50,344 nucleotides of DNA from Gamarada debralockiae (Eukaryota > Ascomycota > Leotiomycetes > Helotiales > Hyphodiscaceae), in the NCBI GenBank assembly GCA_002803225.1, contig NXFV01001456.1, positions 1 to 50,344 of the forward strand, written 5' to 3'. The position numbers and the translations under genes were made by a program. Within the stretch, counting starts at the first letter, position 1. Each line of letters starts with the position of its first letter. The notes below the pieces were generated by a model. That model saw only the letters and a list, made by a program, of their open reading frames with translations, was not told the origin of the DNA and searched no databases. Shown here one piece after another: positions 31,063-41,411 of the stretch.

Positions 31063-33761
31063 ATGGACTCTTTCAAGCGAATTGGAAGGGGCTCTCAGGC
31101 CCGTCCCTCGAAATTATCTTCTTTCTATCTTCCACAAAACAATAAAGACAATTGCCAGCATTACAAAACGCGACTCTCAGAGGCCACGCAGCTGGATATT
31201 CATATCAATGGTTCAGATTGGCCTCTAGGAATTTATCCTGCATATGCTGCTCAATCTGATACTGATTCCCAAGATTTCTGCTCCTTGCCTCTCAGCTCAC
31301 CGGAATGGAATCGTTTGCACTCTCTTCAAACTATAGGGGAGGCGAGTCTCGATACGGGCGACCATTCTCTGACACCTTCTTTGAAGACACAGTCTCTCGA
31401 AAATCCGTCAGATCTGTTCCGTTGGGATGACCAGGTTGATGCGACAACCCTCGTGGCGTCCGACCAAGCGTGCTTTCCTTGCGAGGACGCGACCACCTTC
31501 CCATCGCAGCTTAATTCGATAGAATTCTCTGGCGAAGATCACTCATTTTCTTTCAACGATTATCCCACTGATGATGGAGTGGATCCCTTGGGTGTCCTCA
31601 ATGATAGCGACGTGGCCCAAATGAAATATTGGAAAAACTTGCCGGACGATGTGCACGACCTCGAGCAGCCCTTTGCTGGCGTAGAGCTGGTCGACTGCAC
31701 TTTGAAACCCGCAGATACATCCGCTGAAAGCTCTTGTAAGTCTCATACTTAATCATATCTTCTTATCTAACCTTACTTGAGGGCCTCCATATCTGTATGC
31801 ATCTGTAGAATACGCTTCGATGGGCGAATCCGATCTATACTATGGGCAGGTTCATCCAAGACGAGGGGTAGGATCATCAAACACCGTCGAGTCTTCAGCA
31901 GCCTTCGACCCAGCAACTTCCACAAGCCTAACCAGCCCATCTTCAACCTTCGATCTTGGAACGAGAAACTCCTCTCATCGCAGGAGCGCCCAATCTATTA
32001 ATTATTTCTCTCAAGAATGGTCGCCTATCCTACCATCAAGTGAATTTCAAGAATCAATGCTGTACCCTTCCCTGACGACTATTCTCGAAGAAGATCTTGC
32101 CCTTCTTGACTCAGAGCCTTTGCCAGGCTTCCCCAACTCCATTAGCAGCACATTTTCGAATAGGTATCATTCTTCGCCGGGGCACAAAAAAACACGCGAA
32201 CGAGGAACGGGCTCGTCTATGTCGTCAAAGAATGCCATCAAGTCGAAGCCGCTACTTTGGGATCATAGTGCGTCGTCTCAGCTCCAGAAATATGGTCGTG
32301 TTGAAGAAGTGAAGAAATGCCGGCCACCTGGGAAACGGAAAGGTCGATTAAAACCAGAGCAAGCCAAGAAAGCAAAAGAAATCCGAGACATTCATGCCTG
32401 TCTACCCTGCTGGCTGTTAAAAGTGCCTGTAAGTTCCTCTGTATACTTTGAAGGCACTTCACTGAACAATTTCATCCAGTGTTCGTCAGGTAATGTGTGT
32501 GATCGGTGCACTGTTGGGTCACCATCGGACTCAAGGCTTTGCACGAGAGCTCACTTAGAAGATTATTCTCCGCTTTTCTTTCCTGGTACGTTCTTCTACA
32601 ACTCCTTGACTTGTAGGCAATTCAACTCATACGCCGTAGCGCTATTGGTGTCCCATCTCGATCAAAGCAATATCCGGAGAATGGAGTCTGCGATTTGTTT
32701 ATTCGTGGACAACGATTTTGAAGTCGACGTACTCTGTGGTCAAGGACTTCTGCCAATGAAACTTAAAGTCGCAGAATTTATACCTACTAGAGATGAAATG
32801 TCTTCCTTTCCAGTCATATCTTCAGGGAACCTGGATCACGTACCGACGTTCGAGAATACATGGCCCTCACCAGTGGCATTACGAGGTATCAATATGGATG
32901 ATCTGACAGAACACTGCCGTCGATATGTCACAAGCATGATTCAACATCAAAGCCATATGTCGAGCATGCTGCCAGGAAGAGTCAACAGAGTGTCCAACCA
33001 GGTACTTGACGCCATTAGTCGATATTATAGGTCAATTCGTCCTTCCCCTCAGGTATGTTCAGGTTCTACCCCCAAAAAATTGCGATTGCTGAGATTTCAT
33101 GAAGGCTCTGCTTCTGGAGAAGGCATTGATGCTTCACACTACGCACCACTTCATGGGATGGACCATTACGTTCGCGGAACATTCACTACAAAAGGTCATC
33201 CGCCATCTTCAGAAGCCAACTGTGCGATCGTACGAGACAAATCTGATATCGAGACTTCTCAATTCCCAGATAAAGTCGGCCATGCTTGGGTTGATTCGAG
33301 GATTGACGCGACAGGTTCTTGAAGAACTTGACAAGGAAATTAGGACGAGGAGGAACTCGATCTGGGCCACTTCTTTCTGTGTCATCTCGATTCTTTGCAT
33401 CTGCATGGAAGATGTGCAAATCGCCGTCGATGGTTTTATCGTGCACACCAAGTTTGGCAAAAGTGGCAGCTCAATTCCAACTATTCAAGATCGCATTGAC
33501 GCATGCCGAAAGTTGGACGATTTGTTGTACGCACACCTGATGGAGCTGTTTCATGGGGTCTTCAAAACGAAGAAATCGTCTTCAGCCCGAAAGAACGCCC
33601 ATGTTTACAACCCCATTCGAGATGGCACAGTAGAGGAGAACGTTTTGGACAGTGAATCTCGGGCCTTAATTGACGATATTCGTCACATAATTTCCAACGA
33701 TTGCAAGTACACTATACAACAACGTCAACTTCTCCTAACAAGTCAACAGATGTTCGTCTAA
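31063..33761 (+). CDS. Zn2Cys6 transcription factor
   Basis: Five exons are joined by introns 31736-31781, 32429-32479, 32586-32639 and 33053-33104 (all GT-AG; three would not be noticed by ORF scanning or would read as in-frame inserts). The product is 831 residues. The N-terminal 400 residues are Ser/Asp-rich and probably disordered. A basic stretch K-K-C-R-P-P-G-K-R-K-G-R-L leads into the binuclear zinc cluster, C-L-P-C-x6-C-x5-C-x2-C with a later C-T-R-A, completed only after the 51-nt intron at 32429 is removed. Unusually, the cluster is central (about residue 415) and not N-terminal. The C-terminal part has hydrophobic helices (around W-A-T-S-F-C-V-I-S-I-L-C-I-C-M) as in fungal regulators. 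It is nuclear, with unknown targets. The frame is intact. Confidence 0.8.
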
Positions 33762-35536
33762 CAGAATTGGCGGAGACTCCATCTTTCGACTGCGACAACG
33801 ACACAGTGGCTCAGCACATGTCCTTTCGACGTAAAAACTCGGCGAGGCTTCTCTCAAGATTTTTGATGTCATTCCTCGGGAGTTGAAGGCCGACTGCTCA
33901 CCCGAACGTTTCTCACTGTCATTGGCCGGGTCCATGATTTCCTACGACGTTCATTATTACCCTGCCACAACGGATTATGTTCATTTTCGCCTCCCTTAAC
34001 GCCCATTACCTTTTCGCCCAATAAGCTTGTCGCACGACATGCTGCGTTCTCCCGCTCAACAGGCGATGGATTTTCTCCTGCCGAATACGACGTACCTTTT
34101 AAAAAAAGTTGGTTCAAGTTTGAGTTCAACACTCTCGGGTTAATTTATGCCAGAAGGAACGCAAAACAACTCGACATTCCAAGTTAAATCGACGGGTATT
34201 TTCTTTTCTTACCTAAGTTAATCGTTCAACCGATCTCAACTCATTACCAGCAAAATTACCCGAGAGTGTGCACAATCCCGAGATGCTGGGTCTGCATGCA
34301 CAGCCTCACCGTTCAGCCTTATGGAATTGATTGAATCTGAGAGTGAGGCTTCTATATCCCGTCCCACCCACGGCACTCTCCGGTCAATATATGCCTCGTG
34401 GCCGCACGAGAACGTGGGTCGCAGCATGTGACAAACCTTAATGAGGAGTTAAGAAATATTCACTCAAGGGCTCTCGTCTTGTTCGAGGGCTTGTGTCTTT
34501 GCTACCGCAATACTTCCCAAATCCTTCGTACTGAGCCAGATGGTGGTACTCATTGGGTTACTGTATGTGGCTTAGCTTTTGAGGACTCGCAGCTCGGAGC
34601 CTGGTGATGTCTCGACGTCGAGAAGTACAAAGCTTGGAGGCTATGCTCAGAAGAGAAGAATGGCCGTTTAGTACGGATTCTGTGATACGGTAATCGACAG
34701 CAATTAGAATGGACCGTCTACAATGTCGACCAGTACGCCGCATTCCCAGGCTCGAATAGCCATGGAATCTGCCTCGCGATTCCCTAGCGCTTTCAATAGT
34801 GGCGGTTTCACGCCCTCTTGTTCCTTAAGCCTTTCATCACGCTATTCCGGGTCCTCCTTAGACTAGCTTCAGCTTTTCCTTACATCGCAAGATTTTGTCT
34901 CAGGTGAAAGCGCAGCCATTTCTAATTTGTTTTGTATCCGACGGCCTAGTCTGCGCCCCAAAGGCACTTATATGGGCAGACTACAACGGCGTGCTCAGCA
35001 TTCTGGAAAGAAATGCTTTACTCTTTTCGTATTGTGTGGCTTAAGCAGTTCACAATAGCAAATGAGAAAGCTAGAGACTTTCTCTCAACAGCATCATTTT
35101 GCTGGGTCGAGTGAGAGTCATGCGTAATTCGTTCTCTTTCCCAAGTTACTGGGGAACGCACAATTATTCTTCTTGGCGACTGCTATCCATGTATCTAGCG
35201 AAGCCCTCTAGTTCGTGATCATTCATGTATGTTGAGAAAGTGTCATCTTGGCTGCTCTTACGGGAAGGTGCGGTCCACTCCGCACCCAACAAGCATCAAA
35301 CCTTACTCGGCCGAAGGAATGCTAGAATGATGGCTGGGACTATTGCAACCCCGGGGCTGACAGCTATGACATACATTTCCGTCCGGTCACGAAGGAAAGC
35401 TGTCCCACGTTACAAGTGCAACTTCAATTTTCAAAGATAAGATGACTGCGCCACCAATCTTTATCTCTTAATACTTAGCAAGCGCCGACCATACTACAAG
35501 AACTTTCATTTTTGACCAGACCCACCATCCACAATA
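33762..35536. other. No gene recognised (1.8 kb)
   Basis: Only short frames without domains occur (for example 34398-34607). I saw no repeat, splice-consistent exon series or RNA gene. It is the 3' flank of the Zn2Cys6 gene and the upstream region of the candidate secreted-protein gene. Confidence 0.4.
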
Positions 35537-36545
35537 ATGTCTGCTCTTTCTAAGAAGTGGCTTTTCGCCATCCTGCTATCGTTCGCATCGATCGCAGTCA
35601 CTGATAAAATAACAACTAATGCGCTTCTTCGTTTGAACCGGGAGAGAATTGAAACCCAGCGTGTAAGTGACTCACATTCTGCTCTAATCAATAGCACAAA
35701 TGGCTAATACAAGTACAGGGTGTTGTAGGTTCCCCAACGTGGAACTCCAAAGGTACATACCACTTTGTATCCTCGTTGCTCTTGCGGAAGGGAATCGATG
35801 TCGTAAGTTCTCGTACCTGGTCATTCGTTCAATCCAGCGCAGTGTACAGGAGCTGATGAGTTCGCAGAATCACGAGAAGCTTTCGGTTCCCCGTTTGAAT
35901 GCAAATGCGGGACTCTTTCACCTGGTTGGTTCCTCAGGCGCGACGCCGTGAGCGTGCTGATGACATGGCAGGCCGCAATCGGAGCGCAACTTTTGGAAGG
36001 AGAGAAGAAGCCCCCCAAAAAGCCTGACACTGGTGATAACGGGCCAGATCTTGTATGTGATTGCGTTCAGTGATGTATTATTCTGCATTTTGCCCTTTAC
36101 TTTATCAGTATGGAAGAGAAATGCTAACAGTAGCGCAGACATATGGCGGAGGGAGGAGGGCTATGCAGATTTTGAATCATTGATCCTCATTCAAAACTTG
36201 GTAACCAATCCCTTTACCTCAAGCTCCTGCTTGTCAACAATGAAATCAATCCTCAATAGCTAACCTTACTAGGCCGCACTCAACTTGTGGTTGGGAAGAT
36301 TCCGCACTGGGGTTTTGGTGGTGGCCGTGTCAAGAGCTCCAGGGTCACATGTTACACGCGTGACTGTCGCGCTTGCCTTTGATCAACTTAGCACATCCGA
36401 AGATTCCATGCCTTGCTCACACGGCAGCCAGATCAATTTTCAACAAACAAACCAATCTTCCTTTCTTCAATATATTTTCTACAATTCCAAACACCGACTG
36501 TTCTGCACAAATCCACTTGTGGCCATAGTTGTCCACATTCCCTAA
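35537..36545 (+). CDS. Candidate five-exon gene for a small secreted protein
   Basis: Not visible as one long ORF. Exons 35537-35662, 35719-35752, 35838-36032, 36139-36200 and 36273-36545 join in frame (690 nt, 229 residues). All introns are GT-AG, and the introns ending at 36138 and 36272 carry strong GCTAAC branch sites. The N-terminus looks like a signal peptide: M-S-A-L-S-K-K then a hydrophobic stretch W-L-F-A-I-L-L-S-F-A-S-I-A-V. The mature part begins with charged residues and has Cys at Q-C-T-G and F-E-C-K-C-G-T-L. An alternative donor at 36053 gives a shorter 139-residue form ending I-L-N-H. No family was recognised. The last exon is the weakest, because an open minus-strand frame overlaps it. 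A secreted effector-like protein is a guess from size and signal only. Confidence 0.4.
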
Positions 36546-36661
36546 TTTGAAAACGAATGCCGCGACTTCCATCGCCACCTCTTTATTCCAGACCTCGTCC
36601 CAAGAAACATTGTGGATCGCGTTCTCCTTGGCCCACGTCTGAAAATCGCTACTCGAAACGG
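36417..36661 (-). other. Unassigned open frame, possible exon
   Basis: After a TTTTCTAG acceptor-like site (36662), the minus strand is open for about 80 codons, with protein-like content such as D-F-Q-T-W-A-K-E-N-A and N-V-S-W-D-E-V-W-N-K-E-V-A. There is no ATG at the beginning. It overlaps, antisense, the last exon proposed for the plus-strand candidate. It may be an orphan exon of a decayed gene; I could not find partners. Confidence 0.3.
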
Positions 36662-37149
36662 CTAGAAAAGGAAGACATCACCAACATGAGACGACGACAA
36701 GCCCCGACAATTCAACGACTGTGGTTTCTTTCTTAATAATCTTTGGCATTCAGTTCTTAACTTAACTTAATTTAACTATCAGCAGGGCAAATCCGCCGCT
36801 CCACAAGATGGCCAAACGAAACAAATACTTAGGATGAATTGGGGATGAGAAAGTACCGTATTAATGATGGATGCCGTTTTGACAATCCGGAGAGGAACGG
36901 GCAGGAGAAAATAAGTTGCGTCTCTTAAGTACAAAAAGGATAGTGTTTCTTCTGTACACTCGATTTGCCATAATGAGATTTTTTGCCTTTTTTTTTCAAC
37001 CTCTTCTTTTCTTTCATTACCATTTACCCCGACGGCACCGACTTTCATTCATCCAAACAACTCTTGCAAGCCTGGAGAGCTTTGCTTCAATTCTACAGTC
37101 TTTATCCCGACAGATCTCTCCGTACGGCCACCGAAGAACAACTCTCGCG
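36662..37149. other. Intergenic, no gene
   Basis: Pyrimidine-rich stretch (TTTTTTTTTCAACCTC near 36990) upstream of the cellobiose-dehydrogenase-like relic; probably its former promoter and leader. Confidence 0.35.
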
Positions 37150-39527
37150 ATGCGACTTTTCTTTCCTGGTGTTGGCGGCCGGAGGCCTTGATCAAACAAC
37201 CTCAGCATATGTCGACCCAAACACCGGCATATCCTTTCATAGATATGAAGATACTACCGGCTTCAGCTTCGGTATGGCGTTGCCTGAAGACACTAGATCA
37301 GATTTCATTGGCAGACGGTATACAGACAATTATCTGTTGGCAGTTATCGCAGCTAACGTTAATAGGCCTTCCCATCAAACGGCACGGGATATGGAGGTGT
37401 CTCTTTGACTGGCACCATGGTAGGTTCTGTCCTCGTGGTAGTTTGGCCCAGTGGTGATTCCGTGATCTCATCAATTCGGGAAACAAGGCACGTGCAGTGA
37501 AAGCCTTTCTATGGTGACCGTTGATTAACTTGCAGGTAGTGGATACACATCTCCATCTATCTACAGCGACACCAGCCTAACATTATCACCCATCTCAAAC
37601 GGAACTTTTGTCAACTCGACACATACCTCCTTCACATTCCTCTACAGCGGATGCATCATCGGCACGGCTGTATCTTTGAATACCAGCTCTTCGGTCTCCA
37701 CGATTAGATAGGGTGTCTTTCGTAGCGCCGCCTCCAACCCATCTTCGGCCTCCAGTGCCACTTTCCAGTACCACAGCACTGGGCTCGGTGACGTTGGCCT
37801 CGAGCTTTCGAGCACAAAATCTGCAGACTACACTACTTGGGCCTCCTGGGCATCCGCAGTTGGCAATGGCAGTTGAGGGATATCGAACTCGACTTGCTCT
37901 TCTACTGCCTCGAACGTCACCGCTACCGTCTCCAATATAACGTATGATTATATCGTTGCTGGAGCTGGGCCTGCTGGAATTTTTGTGGCGGAACGTCTGG
38001 CAGAAAGTGCAAGTCAGTATTGTTGATCGAGAGAGGAGCCGCATTAACCTACGCAACTGGCGGCAGAACGACCGTCAGTTGGAACAACACAGTGACCCAA
38101 TATGATGTCCTTTCGATGTCTTACTATCTCACCACCGCTTCGGATGTTAGCGAATACAGTACCGACACCACTGACATGGTAGGATGTATTCTCGGAGGTG
38201 GAACTACGGACAACGCATTCATGTTCATCCGGCCTCAAGAAGTTGACTTCGATGACAAGTGGCCTACAGGATAGAAGTGGAGCGATGTTAGCTCTTCTGC
38301 GGAGAGACTCTATGAGCGCAACCCTGGTACAACTTTGGCTTCCATTGATGGAAAGCGATATGACCAAATGTAAGAGCAGCCTTCCTCAATATCTAGATCA
38401 TTGTTAATCAGTCTCCAGACATGCAATATTCTTTCTTCTTTCTTTACCAGCCTCGGCTGGAGTTAGGTTGATGCGGTTCAATCACTGAATGAAAGACGAG
38501 TTTTCAGCTACCTTCCTTGGGAATATCCAAGACGACCTGCGCGCCGGACCCGTGTAATCATACTACCACCTCGCAAAAGCAATGTCGAACTTCAACTTGA
38601 ATCTCAACACTAAGATTATCCGAGCTGTGCGCAACGGAACTACCTTCTCAGGAGTCGAAATTCAAACCTCGACTGGCGCCAGAAAATTATCAACGTGAAT
38701 GACGGAGGAAAAGTAATACCCGTCTCCGAATCTATGTCCACGCCTTGCATTCTCTTGAACAGTGGCATCGGTCCCACCGATCAGAATCCACGGTCACAAG
38801 CGGCTGCACTGGCGTCACTCCCTCTATCTAGGCAGACCTCCCAGTCGGACAAAACCTCAAGGATTACCCCATTTTTCACCTTGACATTCAATACCACCGC
38901 TACTAACGCGACGTCCATGTTCGCATCTGCCTTCACAAGCCTAAACACCACCGACATCGATCTTTTTGCTCAAGCTAGAGGTCCTTTGGTTCAGGATGGT
39001 CAACGTCTGAACTTCTGGACTAGCTTGAATACCACGAATGGTACTCACTATTTCCAGGGAGTTTGTAATTTGCCAGCAGCTGGCGCTTTATGAATCAAGC
39101 TGTACCTGACACACAGTGCGACCTCATCTGGAGTCCTCGGAATCGCAAAGGAAGGTGCCACCACATTTACCACCGATCCATGGATGACCACTGATGCAGA
39201 CACCGCCGCCGTTACGACAATGATCAACGATCTCCTACATTCGCAAAGAACTCTACCGGGCTCACTGCCGCTTCGGCAATCTCCGGCTTGACAACTGGTG
39301 ATCACTTGTCGGTACTGCGATGATGGGAGAGAGCAATGATGGAACTTCCGTCGTCGATACGGATAGCAAGGTTTGGGGAACGGATAATTTGTTTGTTGTT
39401 GATGCCTCTATTCATCCTGATTTGGTAATTTGGATTGTTCATGGCTTGAGGGGCGAATGAAGTGCTAAAAATGAGACAGCCTACTAGAAATACGCAGGCG
39501 ATCGTTATGGTGGCTGCTGAGCATTAG
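37150..39527 (+). pseudogene. Cellobiose-dehydrogenase-like (haem + GMC flavin) pseudogene
   Basis: The intact family is secreted: a haem b cytochrome domain passes electrons from a GMC-type FAD domain to lytic polysaccharide monooxygenases. Here a signal-like start (near 37150, followed by L-V-L-A-A-G-G-L-D-Q-T) leads to Y-V-D-P-N-T-G-I-S-F-H-R-Y and F-S-F-G-M-A-L-P-E of the cytochrome domain. A Ser/Thr linker follows, then Y-D-Y-I-V-A-G-A-G-P-A-G at about 37950, and late GMC pieces G-T-D-N-L-F-V-V-D-A-S-I-H-P-D and T-Q-A-I-V-M-V-A-A-E-H. Fragments lie in different frames and are cut by several stops; one, in the piece after A-G-P-V near 38554, is a TAA. Two introns remain traceable: 39425-39479 (GT-AG) and 37488-37539 (GC-AG). 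Clearly non-functional. Confidence 0.8.
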
Positions 39528-39737
39528 TTTCCTCCCATTTCCTCGCCTAAATCTCCTCCCACGTCAAACTTCCTTCTTTCCCTTGCGTGAGTTGCGCCTT
39601 AAACCACGAACACAATCTCTAACTCCTCCATCCCCAGCTTTGCCGGCGTATCTCTCCCCTCCACAACCTTCCCTTAATACAAACCTCACATCCCTCCCCG
39701 AAGAAATACACATTCATCAACCTCTTAAAGGGCTATT

Positions 39738-40154
39738 TCAATTTATGATGACAGGTGTGAATTCATCTTCGTCTTCTTCCGGTAGGATAATGTTGATGTG
39801 CTCGCCTTCGCCCATACCTGGGGCTGCGACGGGGCGCGTTGTTGTTCTCCTTTCTCCACCGCTATTGGATGCTCGGTCGGGAATTTTCATGGTTGGCTAT
39901 GTTACGGGCGTCAGTTCACTTATGTTTAAGACGGGGTCTTGATGGGAAGTAAACATGAAAACCATACCAGTGCCAATGCCAATTGCCGCATGAGCGAAGA
40001 ACTTAAGTACATCCCTCAAGGCCTCTGTTGCTTACGCTTCGTGCGCGTGCGCTTCGTTGTGAGCTATGGCTTGAATGTCGTCCTGAGCATCGGTGGTACC
40101 TCTTTCTTTCTCTAGGCGTTCTAGAATTTGATTTGATTTGGGAGATTGATACAT
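39738..40154 (-). pseudogene. Relic of a small membrane protein, two in-frame stops
   Basis: One frame of 139 codons begins at ATG 40154 (M-Y-Q-S-P-K-S-N-Q), carries a charged helix and a single membrane-like segment F-F-A-H-A-A-I-G-I-G-T-G-M-V-F, and ends D-E-F-T-P-V-I-I-N at the TGA 39738-39740. It is interrupted only by one TAA (after A-H-E-A) and one TAG (after L-T-P-V-T), both of which CAA/CAG to TAA/TAG changes would explain. An intron starting at the GTAAGC after A-H-E is possible but would remove the membrane segment. The product is not recognised. The GATA-type boxes at 40757-41153 lie upstream of its start. Confidence 0.45.
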
Positions 40155-40756
40155 GGTGGTTTGGGCTTCAGCAAAAGAGGAGAGGAGACGGTGAAGGAGT
40201 GGGGGCGGGCTGCATTATGCAAGGGGAACGGGGACTGGGGTTGAGAACCTTTTCCAGAAGAAATTGATGTAGGAGTAATGCTTAAAGTTGCTTGAGCCTT
40301 GCCTGAGGACGACTACTTCTGCGAAGTAACGGGTCAGGTATGGATGTGGGAGACAGATGGAGAACTTCTCCCAAGCGGAGGTTTGCGGATGCATCTTGAA
40401 ACGCAGCTCTTGACTTTACAGATGTTGTTTTGGGTCAATTGGTGGTGCTGTGGGGGATAATGTCACTGCGAGCACCGCAACGGTTAAATAAAAGATGTTC
40501 AGAAATGTTTGGGTCTGAAATGTGTCACCGACCCGGAGCTCTCCTCGACCATAGCCGCTGCAAACTTCCGACTTGTGACATCCTGCATGTCAAGAATTCT
40601 TCATCGCATCCCAAATCATATTAAGGATTGGCATTTAACGTACTGCAACTTGCTTGATCGGCTCTCCACTCTAGAGCGAACGAATATCGAGAAGGAAGGT
40701 GGGCTGAGGGCTCAAGAAGACTTTACCCTGCCAGGTTTCCGGATTCGATCCAGGGC
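40155..40756. other. No gene recognised
   Basis: A sequence resembling a T-arm (GGATTCGATCC, 40739-40749) was checked for a tRNA, but no cloverleaf partner was found. I see no other feature. Confidence 0.4.
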
Positions 40757-41153
40757 CTGATAAGATAATCTCGTATATCAGGCACCGGGAAGAATCGCAG
40801 TGGTCACTCACAGGGCAAAAAAATTAGGAAATGGTACAATTAGTTACATAAATTTATGAAGATGTGGGGATGGCAGTCGTGGCAGAAAGCGGGTCGGTTA
40901 AAATCTACCCACTGACTGACCTTGGCGTGGCGGATTTAAAGTTATCAGATGGAATATGTGGGTACTTTAAAAATACCTCTTTTGGACTTGAAAATGGGAT
41001 ATTATGATTTGACTGTCCCAAATTATCAGAAAATTGGGAACACTCTCAATGAAGTATCGGACAAGAGATCGGGCAGCGAGCTGATTCTGTCACCTTATCA
41101 GATCATCTCGCCAGCCCTTCTTATGATACTAGATTGCATTAAAGTTATCAGAT
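40757..41153. promoter_or_regulatory. Cluster of GATA/SreA-type boxes
   Basis: Three perfect minus-strand ATCTGATAA sites (TTATCAGAT on plus) lie at 40942-40950, 41095-41103 and 41145-41153. There is also a near match TTATCAGA at 41023-41030 and a double GATA at 40757-40768 (CTGATAAGATAA). ATCWGATAA is the published recognition sequence of the iron regulator SreA. The sites are downstream of sidA and upstream of the relic at 39738-40154. I infer a former iron-regulated promoter. Confidence 0.55.
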
Positions 41154-41411
41154 GAAACTAGTCCTGTTGCTATGCCATATGGAGCAGGCGAATACGAGCT
41201 CCAGTGTCAGTAGATGATGGCAGCGGGACGGCAGAATCCTTCGTGTGGCTTTTATGGTAGCCGGAAACTACTAGCACCCACCTTCATATCATGTGTAAAC
41301 AAATTCAATGTGTCTTTTTAATTCTCTCATATTAGAGAGAGGTGAGGCCATAGCAATAGACTTTAACACATTTTGATAATCTGGAAATAGAATAATGAGG
41401 CGAACACGGAA

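Noticed and set aside
37595..38056. 153-codon minus-strand frame
   Set aside because: Antisense to readable cellobiose-dehydrogenase linker and flavin-domain fragments; composition is Arg/Ser-rich shadow.
40728..40760. tRNA-like B box (GGATTCGATCC)
   Set aside because: No matching acceptor stem, D-arm or anticodon arm could be found upstream.
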